From: Paragyromitra xinjiangensis
Lineage: Eukaryota > Ascomycota > Pezizomycetes > Pezizales > Discinaceae
Length of the DNA: 64,000 nt
Assembly (NCBI GenBank): GCA_038503065.1
Contig: JBCAMK010000005.1
Coordinates: 2,294,001 to 2,358,000, forward strand
Direction: 5' to 3'
A program made the position numbers and the translations under genes. This document shows positions 46,096-56,570 of the stretch, one piece after another (the first letter of the stretch is position 1; every line of letters begins with the position of its first letter). The notes under the pieces were generated by a model that searched no databases, was not told where the DNA came from, and saw only the letters and a list, made by a program, of their open reading frames with translations.

Positions 46096-46101
46096 GTATA
46101 A
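46096..46101 (+). promoter_or_regulatory. TATA box of the small secreted protein gene
   Basis: TATAAA at this position is followed by a C/T-rich stretch (46110-46235) and lies 153 bases before the ATG at 46254, a usual arrangement for a strongly regulated fungal promoter. Confidence 0.5.
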
Positions 46102-46253
46102 AGGCGGAGGAGTCTCCCCTCATTTCTCAGGTACGAACTTCGAGTCACCGAAAAAGCGCAAGCCATATCGCCTTCTCGAATACCTCCTCCTCCTCGAATA
46201 ATTTTCTCTAGAAAACCTTCGTCTCTAGACTCCTCACCTAAGCTTAAGTCAAA

Positions 46254-46748
46254 ATGAAGTTTGTCCCCGTCATCTCTGTTCTCGCCGCTGGGCTCCTCAC
46301 CTTCGTCTATGCCGAAGAAACGCCGGAACCCACCCGCACTGCTGATGCCCCGACCACCTCCACCAACGCCACCGTCAACGGCTTCGATATTGAGCCGCGT
46401 CAAGACCCCGCCTGGACGGTCGTCTGCGAGACCAGCGACGGATCCCCCTTCAGACCGCACGTCAGCCCTATTGTCAACTACATGACTATCGAGTTGAAAG
46501 ACCAGAGATGCGTCCAAGAGAAGATCGGCGGAAACCACTGCACCAAGATGCAGCGTTTTTCCTCTGCCAGCTACGACATCTGTGGAACTCCGATGAGCAA
46601 TATGGCGTGTGGGACCGCTGGAAGGGCGTTGGGAGAGTTGAACACTAAGTGCAGGAAGGTCATCAATGGTATTGAGAGGGTTGGAGGGTATATCGATTTT
46701 GGCGATGTCACTTTGGTCTTGTATAGCGAGGAGCGTACGACGAATTAA
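46254..46748 (+). CDS. Small secreted six-cysteine protein
   Basis: A single exon of 164 residues. Residues 1-20 form a signal peptide (MKFVPVISVLAAGLLTFVYA). A Thr/Pro-rich stretch follows and ends in a possible dibasic-like site (EPRQ). The mature region has six Cys (TVVCET, QRCVQ, NHCTK, DICGT, MACGT, TKCRK), enough for three disulphides. I see no named domain. It has a TATA promoter and lies in a run of secretory genes. It fits the general profile of a fungal small secreted protein, possibly acting at the cell surface or on a host or competitor; this role is inference. Confidence 0.8.
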   Translation: MKFVPVISVLAAGLLTFVYAEETPEPTRTADAPTTSTNATVNGFDIEPRQDPAWTVVCETSDGSPFRPHVSPIVNYMTIELKDQRCVQEKIGGNHCTKMQRFSSASYDICGTPMSNMACGTAGRALGELNTKCRKVINGIERVGGYIDFGDVTLVLYSEERTTN

Positions 46749-47337
46749 CCGGATGCTTCTAGAGTCTGTCGATGATTGGAATTCGGGGTTAAATTTCATG
46801 TTGACGGCCTGTATGGTATCTTGTTAATCTAAAAAAAAGGTTTTGTTTGTAAAGGTGTACTACGTGACTAGATTGAATCTTACCTAAGTAGTCCAGTCAG
46901 TAACATCCCATCTCCTGCTCATCCATCTCCGTTTAATTCCGCCTTCATGTGATCAATCTTCAGAATCATCACCGACATGTTCTCCCCTTTCTAGCTTCGT
47001 GGTATAGCAAACCTACCGTAATCTCAATCTTGCAACTAGTTCGCGAAGCTGCTGACCTCTCATTTGATGGTTTCTTTATGTACCTGCCCCTAGAACCACC
47101 CATGTTGCATCTGGCTGTTAAACACAACGACTAACTCTTAGACAGAATTTTTCAGGGAAAGTAGGCCCCATTCCCTCCACCTCTAAACGATTCAATTATA
47201 AAAGACCCGCGAAGAGCGAAATTCATCCTCTAAAAGACAACCCCAGCTAAGATGGGTTACATGAAACCTCACACCCCTAACCCACCCATATATTTCACCA
47301 AATCCAATATCAAAAACTATCTCCAGGAGATTCAAAA
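46749..47337. other. Short intergenic region with an orphan TATA motif
   Basis: TATAAAA at about 47197-47203 stands 49 bases before an ATG at 47252 that opens a 30-codon frame ending at 47344. It overlaps the end of the gamma-glutamyltranspeptidase gene on the other strand. I do not call this tiny frame as a gene. Confidence 0.35.
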
Positions 47338-49684
47338 TCAATAAGCAAACCCTCCAGAGTTCTTCTGTCTCGGTTCGCCCGCCGCCTCAAAAGTCCCATT
47401 CTCTAGCCTCTTGATCCCCTGCGCTGTACTCTGTCCCGGCGCAACCCATACTGGGATGTGACCAAGTTTTTTCAAGGCAGCCACCGTCTTGTTGTCATAC
47501 GCGTACTCGAAAATAGTCGTATTAGGAGTAAGTTGGTCATGGAATCGTGGACGAGCGAGTGCTTCGTCTACTCCACGTTAGCTGCTACAACGCATTAAAC
47601 CACCGCGGTGGGGGGTTGTTACAAGGAGAAAGCCCTTCGTCTAGGATATGGATGATATTCTGGATGGTAGCGGTAATGATTCTGGAACCCCCGGCCGCTC
47701 CGATAACGAGGTTGATGGTTCCGTCGGGGTTCTCAACGATTGTGGGGGAGATGGAGCTTAAGGGTCGTTTGCCGGGTTTGATGAAGTTGGCTTCTGAGGG
47801 GACTTTGGGTTGCAGATATTTACTATTAGTTTTGCAGGTGGCTGGGGGAGGTATCATGAGGGAGAAGAGACAAACCGTATCCGAACGCGTTGGAGCTACC
47901 CGGAATGCTAAAATCTAATAACGCAGAATCATTAGCAGTGATAAGCTCAAGTAAAGTGGACAACTCTTTACCATTCATTTCGTTATTCATAATTACTCCT
48001 GTTTCGGGGACCATGAGTCCGCTGCCGAATAACAGGTTGACGGTTGTGGTGAGGGTCAGCGCGAAACCTGATTTATCCACAGTTACCTAACAAATATGTC
48101 AATACTACAGCCCAATAGTCAATTAAGGACTATATAACTTACAACATGCGAAGTTCCAGGGCTAAACCAATGTGTCAGCGATATTTACCTAAGATAGTTA
48201 AAGAATGAATGGAATTTGAGTGAGTTCACGTTTCCAAACTCTCTAATCCCTTAGGATCATAAGCTGTTATATTCAAAACCCCGAAATCACTAATCTTGCT
48301 TCTAACTTCGGCCCCAACTTGTTCACTAACCATCTCCTTCTGGTATTCATCAAGTCCTGGTACAAACGAAGGGTCTCCAAGTTCAGCTCTCTATTTCAAA
48401 TCAGCGATATTCCAGTCTGTCTTACACAAACCCGTAAAAGGTAATCAGAAGCCACAATCAATAGCCCAAACTAACCTGCCCATAGGCAAACTTGATAGAC
48501 TCAATAAGCCTATGCGTTGTCAAATCAACACCGCTCGCAAAGTCCGCCTCATACCCTGAAAACGCGTTCAAAGCACTAGCAACCACCGTTCCTCCTGACG
48601 GCGCTGAGCAACTCGTCAACTTAAAGCCCTTATAATCTAGTCCAACTGGCTCCCTATGCGCTACTTTATAAGCAGCCAAATCCTGAAGTGTCATAATCCC
48701 GCCTGCTTTCTTCAGAGCCTGGATAGTAGCATTCGCAATAGCACCGGAATAGAATGCGTCTGCGCCTCTCTGGGAAATCGCCTCAAGAGTATCGGCATAT
48801 CTCTTCCGATACATAGTGTCTCCGACTTTGACCCGAGTACCATTGGGAGCGAAATCAATGGCCCAGGAAGGGTCGTCAACCAAGAACGGAAACGGGCCGG
48901 AGGAATTATCCATATACGTGACTAAATCCTGGTTCACCTTAAAGCCGTATCTAGCAAGCTTGATAGAGGGCTTAAAGAGGGTTTCCCAAGGAAGGGAGCC
49001 GTAGAGTTTATGGAGAGCTTCGAGACCTCGGAGTTCACCTGGAGTACCGCTATTTGTGAAAAGTCATTAACGAGTTCAAAATCATAAGCCAGCAACCTAC
49101 TCACCTTGCTAGACCTCCACTGAGGCTGAGTTGGGTGTTGTTCGTGTACATGTTTTCTGTTGACGCTGCTGGGGCTGTTTCCCGGAAATCTATAAAATCG
49201 TATTTCCCAGCGGGGGTGCGAACCAGAACAAATCCACCTCCTCCTAGACTGTTTAAGTATCAGTTTCAACCCCCACAGAAACGCCAATATTCGAATCAAA
49301 ATCTGTATGCTAACCCACTGTGGTACATCGCTAATACAACGTCATGTTAGCACAATAACTAGTTACCCAAGATCAGAATATCTCTCTACTCACCCATAGT
49401 ACCAATACACGCCACAGTACCAACCATCTACACCTCCTACTCAGTTTCCATATCCAATTGAAGACAGAACACCAACAACTCACCGCATCCGCAGCATTCC
49501 CGCCTTGCTTCAATAAATCAAGTCCAATATTACTACAAGCGCCTACTTCAGACGCAACAGCGCCATGATCATCCTTCCTATGGTATTGCGGGGAGTTCTC
49601 CGGCAATGGCTTCGCGACAGCTTGTCTGAGAAGAAAAACTACCCCCGCAAAAACACACGATACTGAGAAATTCGACTTCTTCAT
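47338..49684 (-). CDS. Gamma-glutamyltranspeptidase
   Basis: Eleven exons on the minus strand: 49684-49484, 49427-49394, 49330-49315, 49248-49105, 49049-48476, 48390-48230, 48161-48143, 48086-47972, 47914-47876, 47802-47623 and 47567-47338. They join in frame to 570 residues. A signal peptide ([13 protein letters not shown]) leads to [39 protein letters not shown], and [12 protein letters not shown] with the substrate-binding RET. Then come [21 protein letters not shown] with the expected nucleophile Thr (residue 380) that also performs self-cleavage, [34 protein letters not shown] and [16 protein letters not shown]. The enzyme cleaves gamma-glutamyl bonds of glutathione and transfers the glutamyl group, at the surface or in the vacuole. 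It looks like a broken gene at first, but the splice model restores every motif. Two exons are only 16 and 19 nt. Confidence 0.92.
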
Positions 49685-50625
49685 ATTTGAAAAGCTCGTA
49701 CCACGAGACGGTTTCGGCGTTGTCTATGGCTTCCTCTGTTAAAATCCCCAAGGAAGACGTTCGTCGAAGCTTCGCGCAATGTGCGGAGACTGCTAATTCC
49801 ACGGGAATTTAAGCATTTTTCAAATATCAAACGGAACCGATTAGATACATGCGGTTACAGCCAGACAGATCCCGAAGACAGAAGGCCGGTGATGTGATCG
49901 TGTCTTGAACATGGGCAATTTCGTTATTTTGTACCAGATCGGGAAGCTGCTACGGAAACGAAAACGTCCTTCAAGAATAGCTCTACCTAACAGAGTAGCT
50001 ACGGCTCGGAGTGGAGAATTATCTGATTACCCCAGAGGTCGTATCTGGAAACTAGATCAATCCGCCGAGTTCCCGGATATCCTGGTATGACTAATTGGGC
50101 GTTTGTGGTTGTGATGGTGGATCTAGCCGGTACCAATTACCTTCGAACCGGAGCTTTGACCGAACTGGGTATCACTAGGACAACCCTAACCCTTAAAATT
50201 GTTTGGGAACGCTAACCCCGATAAGTGCATTTGAAAACCTCTGAGAAACCCGTTGGAACAACCTCACACCAGATACCAAGAACCCAGCGAATAATTCCAC
50301 CAAATGGATAAAGTGGATATTCTTAGACTTCAGAAGCCAGGCACCACTCAGATATCTGTAACAGAGATGATACCCCGGAAGCGCGCGTCAGCCAAGAATT
50401 TTGAAAAGGCGCAGATCTGTCTTAAAATCAAGTTTCGCCAGTAAGCTCACACAACCATTCATCTGTGGAGCTACATTAAACGCACTACACTCATGCTGTA
50501 TATTAAAAGAAATACACGACTGTAAAGCCACACGCTCCCATAAAAGCTATTTATTGCGAGAGAAGACTTCAACTCTTTATCGTGAACACCAAAGGGCCCT
50601 CACTGCGATCTCTACTCTCGTAGTC
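49685..50625. promoter_or_regulatory. Divergent upstream region of gamma-glutamyltranspeptidase and CAP genes
   Basis: The 941-bp gap contains no supported gene. CAACCCTAACCCTTAAAA at 50181-50198 repeats an 18-base string found at 7033-7050 upstream of the decayed Cys-rich gene. Confidence 0.4.
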
Positions 50626-51365
50626 ATGCGCTTCATTTTAAACTTTATTTTAATCTCTACGGCAGTATCTAATCTCACTGCCGGTCAGAATACCGACGAT
50701 TCTTCATACACAGACTCGAAGAAGTTCAAAACGATCATGCTGGACGAGCAAAACCAATTTCGGAGCGAGCATGCTGCTGAACCGTTGGTGTGGAACGATA
50801 CACTCGCCGAGTATGCTGAGGCCCATACTAAGAAATGTGTGTTTAAGCACTCGGTATGCTACTAGCCCCATGCCTTACGGTGACGGCTATTAATAACATG
50901 TAGGGAGGCCCGTACGGGGAAAACCTGGCAGCTGGTTACGCTAACGCTACGGCAGCAGTTGACGGGTGGGGGAATGAGCGCGACAAATATGATTTTAGGA
51001 AAGGTACATTTTCGGAGGAGACGGGTCACTTTACGCAGATGGTCTGGAATACGACAACGCAGTTGGGTTGTGCAGCTGTTGATTGTAACGGACTCTTACA
51101 GAAGAGTGTTAGTTCTTGGTCAGTCGGCTCTGTTTTCTTATCTTTGCTCAAACACTTTTAGATTACTAGACCGGGACGTTAATGATGTGGGTATAGGTAT
51201 CTTACGTGCGAGTATTATCCACCTGGAAACGTAATTGGAGAGTTCACTGCGCATGTCAATGCGGAGAGTAGCTCTGAAATCATATTAAAGGCTCCGAGTT
51301 TACTGGTCCTTACTCTGGGAATGGTCGCGGGTTTGGGGTTACAATTTAGTTCTGTACTTTTCTGA
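50626..51365 (+). CDS. Secreted CAP-superfamily (SCP/PR-1-like) protein, possibly GPI-anchored
   Basis: Exons 50626-50853, 50904-51118 and 51197-51365 encode 203 residues. A signal peptide (MRFILNFILISTAVSNLTAG) precedes the CAP domain. LDEQNQFRSEHAAEPLVWND forms the first helix with the His of the CAP cavity. HSGGPYGENLAAGY, then GHFTQMVWNTTTQLGCAAVD (CAP1 signature) and YLTCEYYPPGNVIGE (CAP2 signature) follow. The hydrophobic C-terminus (SLLVLTLGMVAGLGLQFSSV) after a Ser-rich stretch suggests a GPI signal. In fungi CAP proteins bind and export sterols and fatty acids. The intron from 51119 is supported by restoring the Trp and CAP2 motif in frame. Confidence 0.9.
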
Positions 51366-52860
51366 TGTGATTACGGATATTAGTGGAGTTTAGAGTTTAT
51401 TTTTACGTGTTTTATATCCTGGGGCTGAAAAGAAGTGTAAATAAAGTATATACCAACTTTATTGGTAGAGATATGACTCCTGGGTCTTCGAAACTTATGT
51501 AAAGAGCATCAAGAGTTCCGTGTTAACTCATGGGTCCACGGAATTTTTTAATGAATAGAGAATTAACGCCATACGTACATCTACCCCTCACTTCTTTCCT
51601 ACACCATCTTTAACTTATCTTCATCGCTGCACGGAGGAAGGATCTTAACTTCATTGAATGCTTTTAAATGTTCCCACTACCTTTGATATTTCAATTACTT
51701 TAATCCTACATAACCGATATCAATACCTCAAAAAGTCTGCCGGACTTTTGGTGTTAAGAACCAAGAACTTTTCAGTTACACCCCTCGGTAGTGTAAACAC
51801 ATATCAAGATCAAGTACCCGTTGCGACTTCGAAAGGTCATGATATCCTTAAAGAACAGCTTCACTCCTTACGGGTTTCATCCCCATATACCACCTGTTTT
51901 GGGTAGGTTCGCTTGATAAGATTGGCCGTTCTATCTCCGCGAATATCTATATTTTGGCCCCGCTGGCAGTCAGTTGGCCCAGCCGTTAGTATTTGAGTGG
52001 GTAACCGCCCTTATGTTTTCTGTTTGGGATTGTGTAACATAACTTCTGTATATATGGGAGGGGCTGCCCCCCTCCTCTCACTTTTTTCATCATCACGACT
52101 GGAAGAAGAATCTTAACAATATCATTGTTCTATAACTCCATCGTTACACAGACTCAAAATCTTTATTCTAAGTACTTTGGTCCTGCCAGGGTATCATGCC
52201 CTTGCAGGACCACTTTGCTACTGAGTGCAATAGAGAAAGTAGTTTTTGCCACAAAAAACATGGCATATTTTTTGTGGCATACAAAAGGTACTGGTATTTT
52301 AGCCTCGTGCCCCTGTTGCAGTCGCTCAATTATTTGGGTTTAAAATTTGGATTCTCCCTACACGAAAAATCGCGTCAACGACCCGAAATAAATAACGATT
52401 TCCCCAAAAGGTCTGGAATTGAGACTGCTGGTTCAAGTTGGTTGAAAGACAAACATAGAGTGTTATGTGAAGATTTAATTACAAGCAGGACATGTTGCAG
52501 TCTGGGCATAACTACACGCAGAGATAAAACCAAGGGCATCTCGGTTGCCTCGGCTGACAATGCATGACAACGTCACTTGTCTCCGACACCACCCCGAGTC
52601 CGACATAACGCGAGAAGTGCTATTCACCAACAAACTAAAAGAACTAAATCGCTTATCCCTTTATTCGTTTCCAGGCACGCTGGCGGAGGCTATCGCCAGA
52701 AGGGTAGCGAAAGGTGGAATCACGTTGCGACAATTGTTCTATTGGTAGAACTGTCACAGACAAAGTCATTACGATACCCCCTCTGGCTAAGTTCTGAGTC
52801 TGCTGTTAAAACCGGGACTGACTAAATGCTAGGAAATCTAAATATCGAGCTGGTCTCATC
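51366..52860. other. Intergenic region with a promoter-like segment but no supported gene
   Basis: Around 52050-52110 a TATATATGG motif is followed by a long C/T tract, as in strong fungal core promoters. No domain-bearing frame follows. Frames at 51658-51906 and 52196-52567 have no recognised family. Confidence 0.35.
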
Positions 52861-55145
52861 ATGTCTGCAAACGAAGTTCCTCCGAACAAGGATGAGCTTG
52901 ACTCAGAGCCACTGCTGCCAGAGCATTCCGAGTCTAGCACTGGCCGACAAAACCAAAAAGCATGGAAGTGGAAGCCAATCCTGAAAAGTTTTATCGCTCT
53001 TTTTACTTGTTTGATCTTATATCACTATCAAGTTTATGCGGGAAAATTCAACTCTAGGCCATGCCCCAATATGCATCCGTTGGCGACCGAGGACTCAGAT
53101 CCCGAGAAACTTAAACCACCTCCAATGGACATCTTCGAGGTTTATCCACCAGTTAGAGTTAGCCAAGACTATCACCCTGAACTGGCGGAAGCGCAGAACC
53201 CGGAATGCAAGGTTTTGCTAATGCAGCATGTTTTTGGCTGGAGCTATGGGAAGCCGTTCGTTGGTAAGACCCTTGCCCGGGGCCTTCCAGGCTACCGTAG
53301 GGACGCAAGAGAATAGCCCAGGTAGATGTTCGAATGCTGGTCACAGTGGCGCCAGCCAAAACTAGTCAAAAATCAACCAGCATTGGAACATCTGCCTGGG
53401 CTGTTCTCTTGCATTCCTGCGGTAGTGGGTTCTCACGAGATAGCTGATATCAAATCTCTACCTACCATAGGGAACTATACGCCGCCACCATGCGAGTGGA
53501 CACATGTACTTTTTAACCTTACTATGACTTCCGCGGGGAGGCAATTTGATCGGCTCGCAATAATGTTCCTGGGGGATATTGAAGTATTTAGGACCTCGAC
53601 TGCAGAGCCAACGTGGTATGGAATTGACTTCAAGTACGTTCTCCCAGTTCCTACTTCATACAGGATAAATATTGAGTGTGCGGTCTGGAGTATAGCTATA
53701 TGAAGGACATGACAGCATACAGTTCGCTTCTAAGAAAAAAACAAAAGATCATCTTTGACCTTGGGAACTTGGTAGACAATACCTACACTGGTTTATTTAA
53801 CGCTACCTTAACGGCCACATTCTATACTCCTCAGGTTCTCGGTGCTGTGATAGGGAGTCCGGCAGATATGATAGTTCCTATCTCACAACATAATTCAGCT
53901 CAAAATCAACCTTCGCATTACCACCTTCCTCAAGAACGTGCCAAAGAAGCCATCTCCTTCCCACTTAATACCATTCGGGCCACAGTTTCTATCTCTGCAT
54001 CGGGCAATGCTAATGAGGAGTTCTGGTATACCAATGTACCTAATGACTTCACTGAAACCTTCGGCCCTGAAAACTCCCTCCCAGGAAACTCTCCATTTCG
54101 CGAGATCCAGCTCCTAGTTGATGGCGAGGTTCTCGGTGTTGCATGGCCATTCGCTACGATATTTACCGGAGGAATCAACCCTGGTCTCTGGCGGCCCATT
54201 GTTGGCATTGCTGCGTTTGATATACCTGAATATGAAATCGACATCACACCATTCCTACCACTCCTCCTTGTTCACCCCAAACCTGCAGTCTTTGAGATTA
54301 AAGTCGTCAGTTGGGACCCAGATCCAGCGCAAGCAAAGGAAATAGGGACCGATTGGCTCGTCTCTGGACGTGTCTTCATTTGGAAGGACGACGCAAACTG
54401 GACTACGACTGGGACCATCCATAAACGGTCTTCCACACCATCCACATTCAAGCTCACAACAACCCTTGAAACTGATACAGATAGTGCGAGGAATACGTCA
54501 TTGGAGCTGCGATTAACAGCCCATAGATTCCTGTCTATAACATCCACAATCATCACTTCCACTGGCCCTCGCCTAGCATCATGGACGCAAGGTCTTTCAT
54601 ACTCAAACACGAATATACTCACCGCAAACGGAACAAACCAAACTGTTGAGCAGGTCACGCAAGGCACCATCGCATCAACAGGCACCCAGGCTTTAACATT
54701 CCGGTGGCCACTAACCGTCAAATCCTCTTTTGAGGTAGATGAAGAGCACGGAAACTTCACTATTCAGGCTGAGATTGATCGCACTGTTGAGGAAACTAGT
54801 GGTCATGGGAGGGATCCTGTCTTTGCAAAGGGTCCAGGGACACTGTATACCCGCCAGAATGGGAGTGCTATATTTGTGAGTGGTCAGTATGCGAAGGGTA
54901 TTACGGAGCAGGAAATGACGTTTTTGGGGGTGCCGAATCATGGAGAGGGAGTGGGAAGTTATAGGAGGTGGGTGAAGGCAGAAGGGGGAAAGCTTGTGGA
55001 GGATGAAGAGATGATCAACGGGAAGCTGGTGGAAAAAATGACAGTGTTGGATTCGGAGACTGTGGAGGGAGATATGGCTGGGTGGGTAGCAGTGGGGGCA
55101 GGTAGGAGGAGCGTTCGAAGCATTTTGGGGAGGGGCCCGGGTTAG
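52861..55145 (+). CDS. Peptide-N4-(N-acetyl-beta-glucosaminyl)asparagine amidase A-type protein
   Basis: Exons 52861-53263, 53471-53633 and 53696-55145 encode 671 residues. A short cytosolic acidic N-terminus is followed by one membrane segment near 40-60 (SFIALFTCLILYHYQVYA), giving a type II membrane or secreted topology. The PNGase A family motifs follow: DIFEVYPPVRV, VGNYTPPPCEWTHVLFNLTM, TSAGRQFDRLAIMFLGDIEV, FRTSTAEPTWYGIDF, IIFDLGNLVDNTYTG, LLVDGEVLGVAWPF, TGGINPGLWRPIVGI and PEYEIDITPFLPLLL. Plant PNGase A removes N-glycans from peptides; the activity of fungal members is inferred by family. The first intron (207 nt) is far longer than its neighbours because it holds a near-perfect hairpin. 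The N-glycan context suggests work in the secretory pathway or at the cell surface. Confidence 0.9.
53292..53425 (+). repeat. Long near-perfect hairpin inside intron 1 of the PNGase A-type gene
   Basis: The core arms 53305-53340 and 53377-53412 pair over 36 bases with 33 Watson-Crick pairs, two G-U pairs in the transcript and one mismatch. Weaker pairing extends to about 53292 and 53425. The loop is 36 bases. Arm size and loop resemble microRNA-like (milRNA) precursors, but a foldback element relic is equally possible. Confidence 0.7.
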
Positions 55146-55652
55146 GACTGTTGAACAGGAAATGTTTCATCCAAGGCTCAGCGTCTCTCGTGGTCCTTTG
55201 CGGTATTTCACTGTCTTTTTATTGTGTTTGATGAATATTTTGCAGCTATTACACGGCTTCGTGGATCTTGACTCGTAAGCCTTTCAGGCTCGCCGCCTGG
55301 GCCTCACCACGATCCTTCTCCCCCACAAAAGCCATCGCCCAATTAATTACATCTATGAAGCTATATTTGACCTCAAAGATAAACATGACTGCTCACAACA
55401 GTCCATTCGACTGAAGTGAGCACTTATACTAACTATCATTGGCTATCGGCCCGGGGGTTATCATTTTTATCCTGCAAAAGAGGCACCACAGCCTGCCAGT
55501 GTGTAGTCCTTATCAAAACCAGGATGCGATTGGGAACAGTCGATTGATGATCCATACACGCATCCAACTCTTCAGGTTGTGGTAGCATAGGAGAGTATCA
55601 GCGTCACTCCCTTCAGTGGAAGTAGGAGTGGGAGTAAGGTAAAGACGAAGGG
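55146..55652. other. Intergenic region before the SRA gene
   Basis: No gene supported; the 3' part is the promoter region of the SRA-domain gene. Confidence 0.4.
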
Positions 55653-55660
55653 TATAAATA
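55653..55660 (+). promoter_or_regulatory. TATA box of the SRA-domain gene
   Basis: TATAAATA followed by a CT-rich stretch, 141 bases before the ATG at 55794. Confidence 0.45.
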
Positions 55661-55793
55661 TAACGACATTTCCCCCTCCAGTCCATCACCAGCCAGCCCA
55701 TCGACGACTTTCACTCTTATTAAATAATATCCATTGCCTCAATTTCATTCACCAAGATATACCCCCACACATCTCAAGCTCTCTCCTCTTAAA

Positions 55794-56570
55794 ATGTCTC
55801 TTGACTACCTCAACGCGATTTCCAACTACCTTATCACGGAGTTTCAGGAACCAGAACCCGACCATCACTATATCCGGAAGATAGCAAACGATATCTTCTG
55901 GTCGCAAGCCCCGGACCAAGTCTCAAAAAGCCTCATCGCCAATACAGATCCTAATCTCACGCGGGCTTTAAAGGCCTTCCGGCGGCATCCACAAATAAGA
56001 CAGTCCCTCCGACTTGACATAGAAGGGATCTTAGTCCGATGGAAAAGATGTGCTTATGGCCTCCACGATCGTATGACGCCTCGTCAAACCGGCCCAGGAT
56101 CTCATGGCCTTATTGTTGGTGATTGTTGGCCTAATTGGCGAGCAATGCGTCTAGAAGCAGCCCACGCACATACACAATGTGGTATCCATGGCAAAAAGGT
56201 CTATGGGGCGTATTCTGTTGTGGTCAATGGTGGCTACAGCAATATTGATGACTCAGATGGCAATCACTTGTGGTACTGGGGCATCAAATCTAAGGACGGC
56301 ACTCCTACCCATCCCACAAACCTACTAAGGAAGAACCTAAGCACTCGAAATCCGGTGCGTGTCATTCGGGGAACCGGCGCCGGTCTTGAATGGAGGCCCT
56401 CTAGAGGATTTAGATATGACGGTCTTTACCAGGTCGTTGAGGGGGAAGAGTCTGAGTCAAGGCCGGGAAATTATTTGTTTCGCCTCGAGCGCCTGCAGAG
56501 GCAGCCAGATATACAGAGGAATAAACCTGACAATTTCACTGTGGTGTCGTGGCAGGAGAATTTCTTCTAG
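55794..56570 (+). CDS. Stand-alone SRA/YDG-domain protein
   Basis: A single exon of 258 residues starting at the ATG; the open frame extends 60 bases upstream but without ATG. Residues 1-100 are helical, with FRRHPQIRQSLRLDIEGILV. From about 130 the SRA/YDG fold is plain: CGIHGKKVYGAYSVVVNGGY, then DDSDGNHLWYWG, then NPVRVIRGTG, then PSRGFRYDGLYQVVEG with the YDG motif, then YLFRLERLQRQPDIQ. SRA domains of UHRF1 and SUVH proteins flip and read methylated cytosine. The fungal protein lacks the RING, PHD and SET partners of those enzymes. It may bind modified DNA as a reader; the base it recognises cannot be told from sequence. It sits beside repeat-rich DNA. Confidence 0.85.
   Translation: MSLDYLNAISNYLITEFQEPEPDHHYIRKIANDIFWSQAPDQVSKSLIANTDPNLTRALKAFRRHPQIRQSLRLDIEGILVRWKRCAYGLHDRMTPRQTGPGSHGLIVGDCWPNWRAMRLEAAHAHTQCGIHGKKVYGAYSVVVNGGYSNIDDSDGNHLWYWGIKSKDGTPTHPTNLLRKNLSTRNPVRVIRGTGAGLEWRPSRGFRYDGLYQVVEGEESESRPGNYLFRLERLQRQPDIQRNKPDNFTVVSWQENFF

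Noticed and set aside
47338..49684. Gamma-glutamyltranspeptidase as a pseudogene
   Set aside because: The fragments at first looked frameshifted, but ten introns with proper borders join all motifs in one frame.
52050..52567. Possible gene after a TATA/CT-rich promoter-like segment
   Set aside because: No frame after it shows a signal peptide, a domain or a convincing splice pattern.
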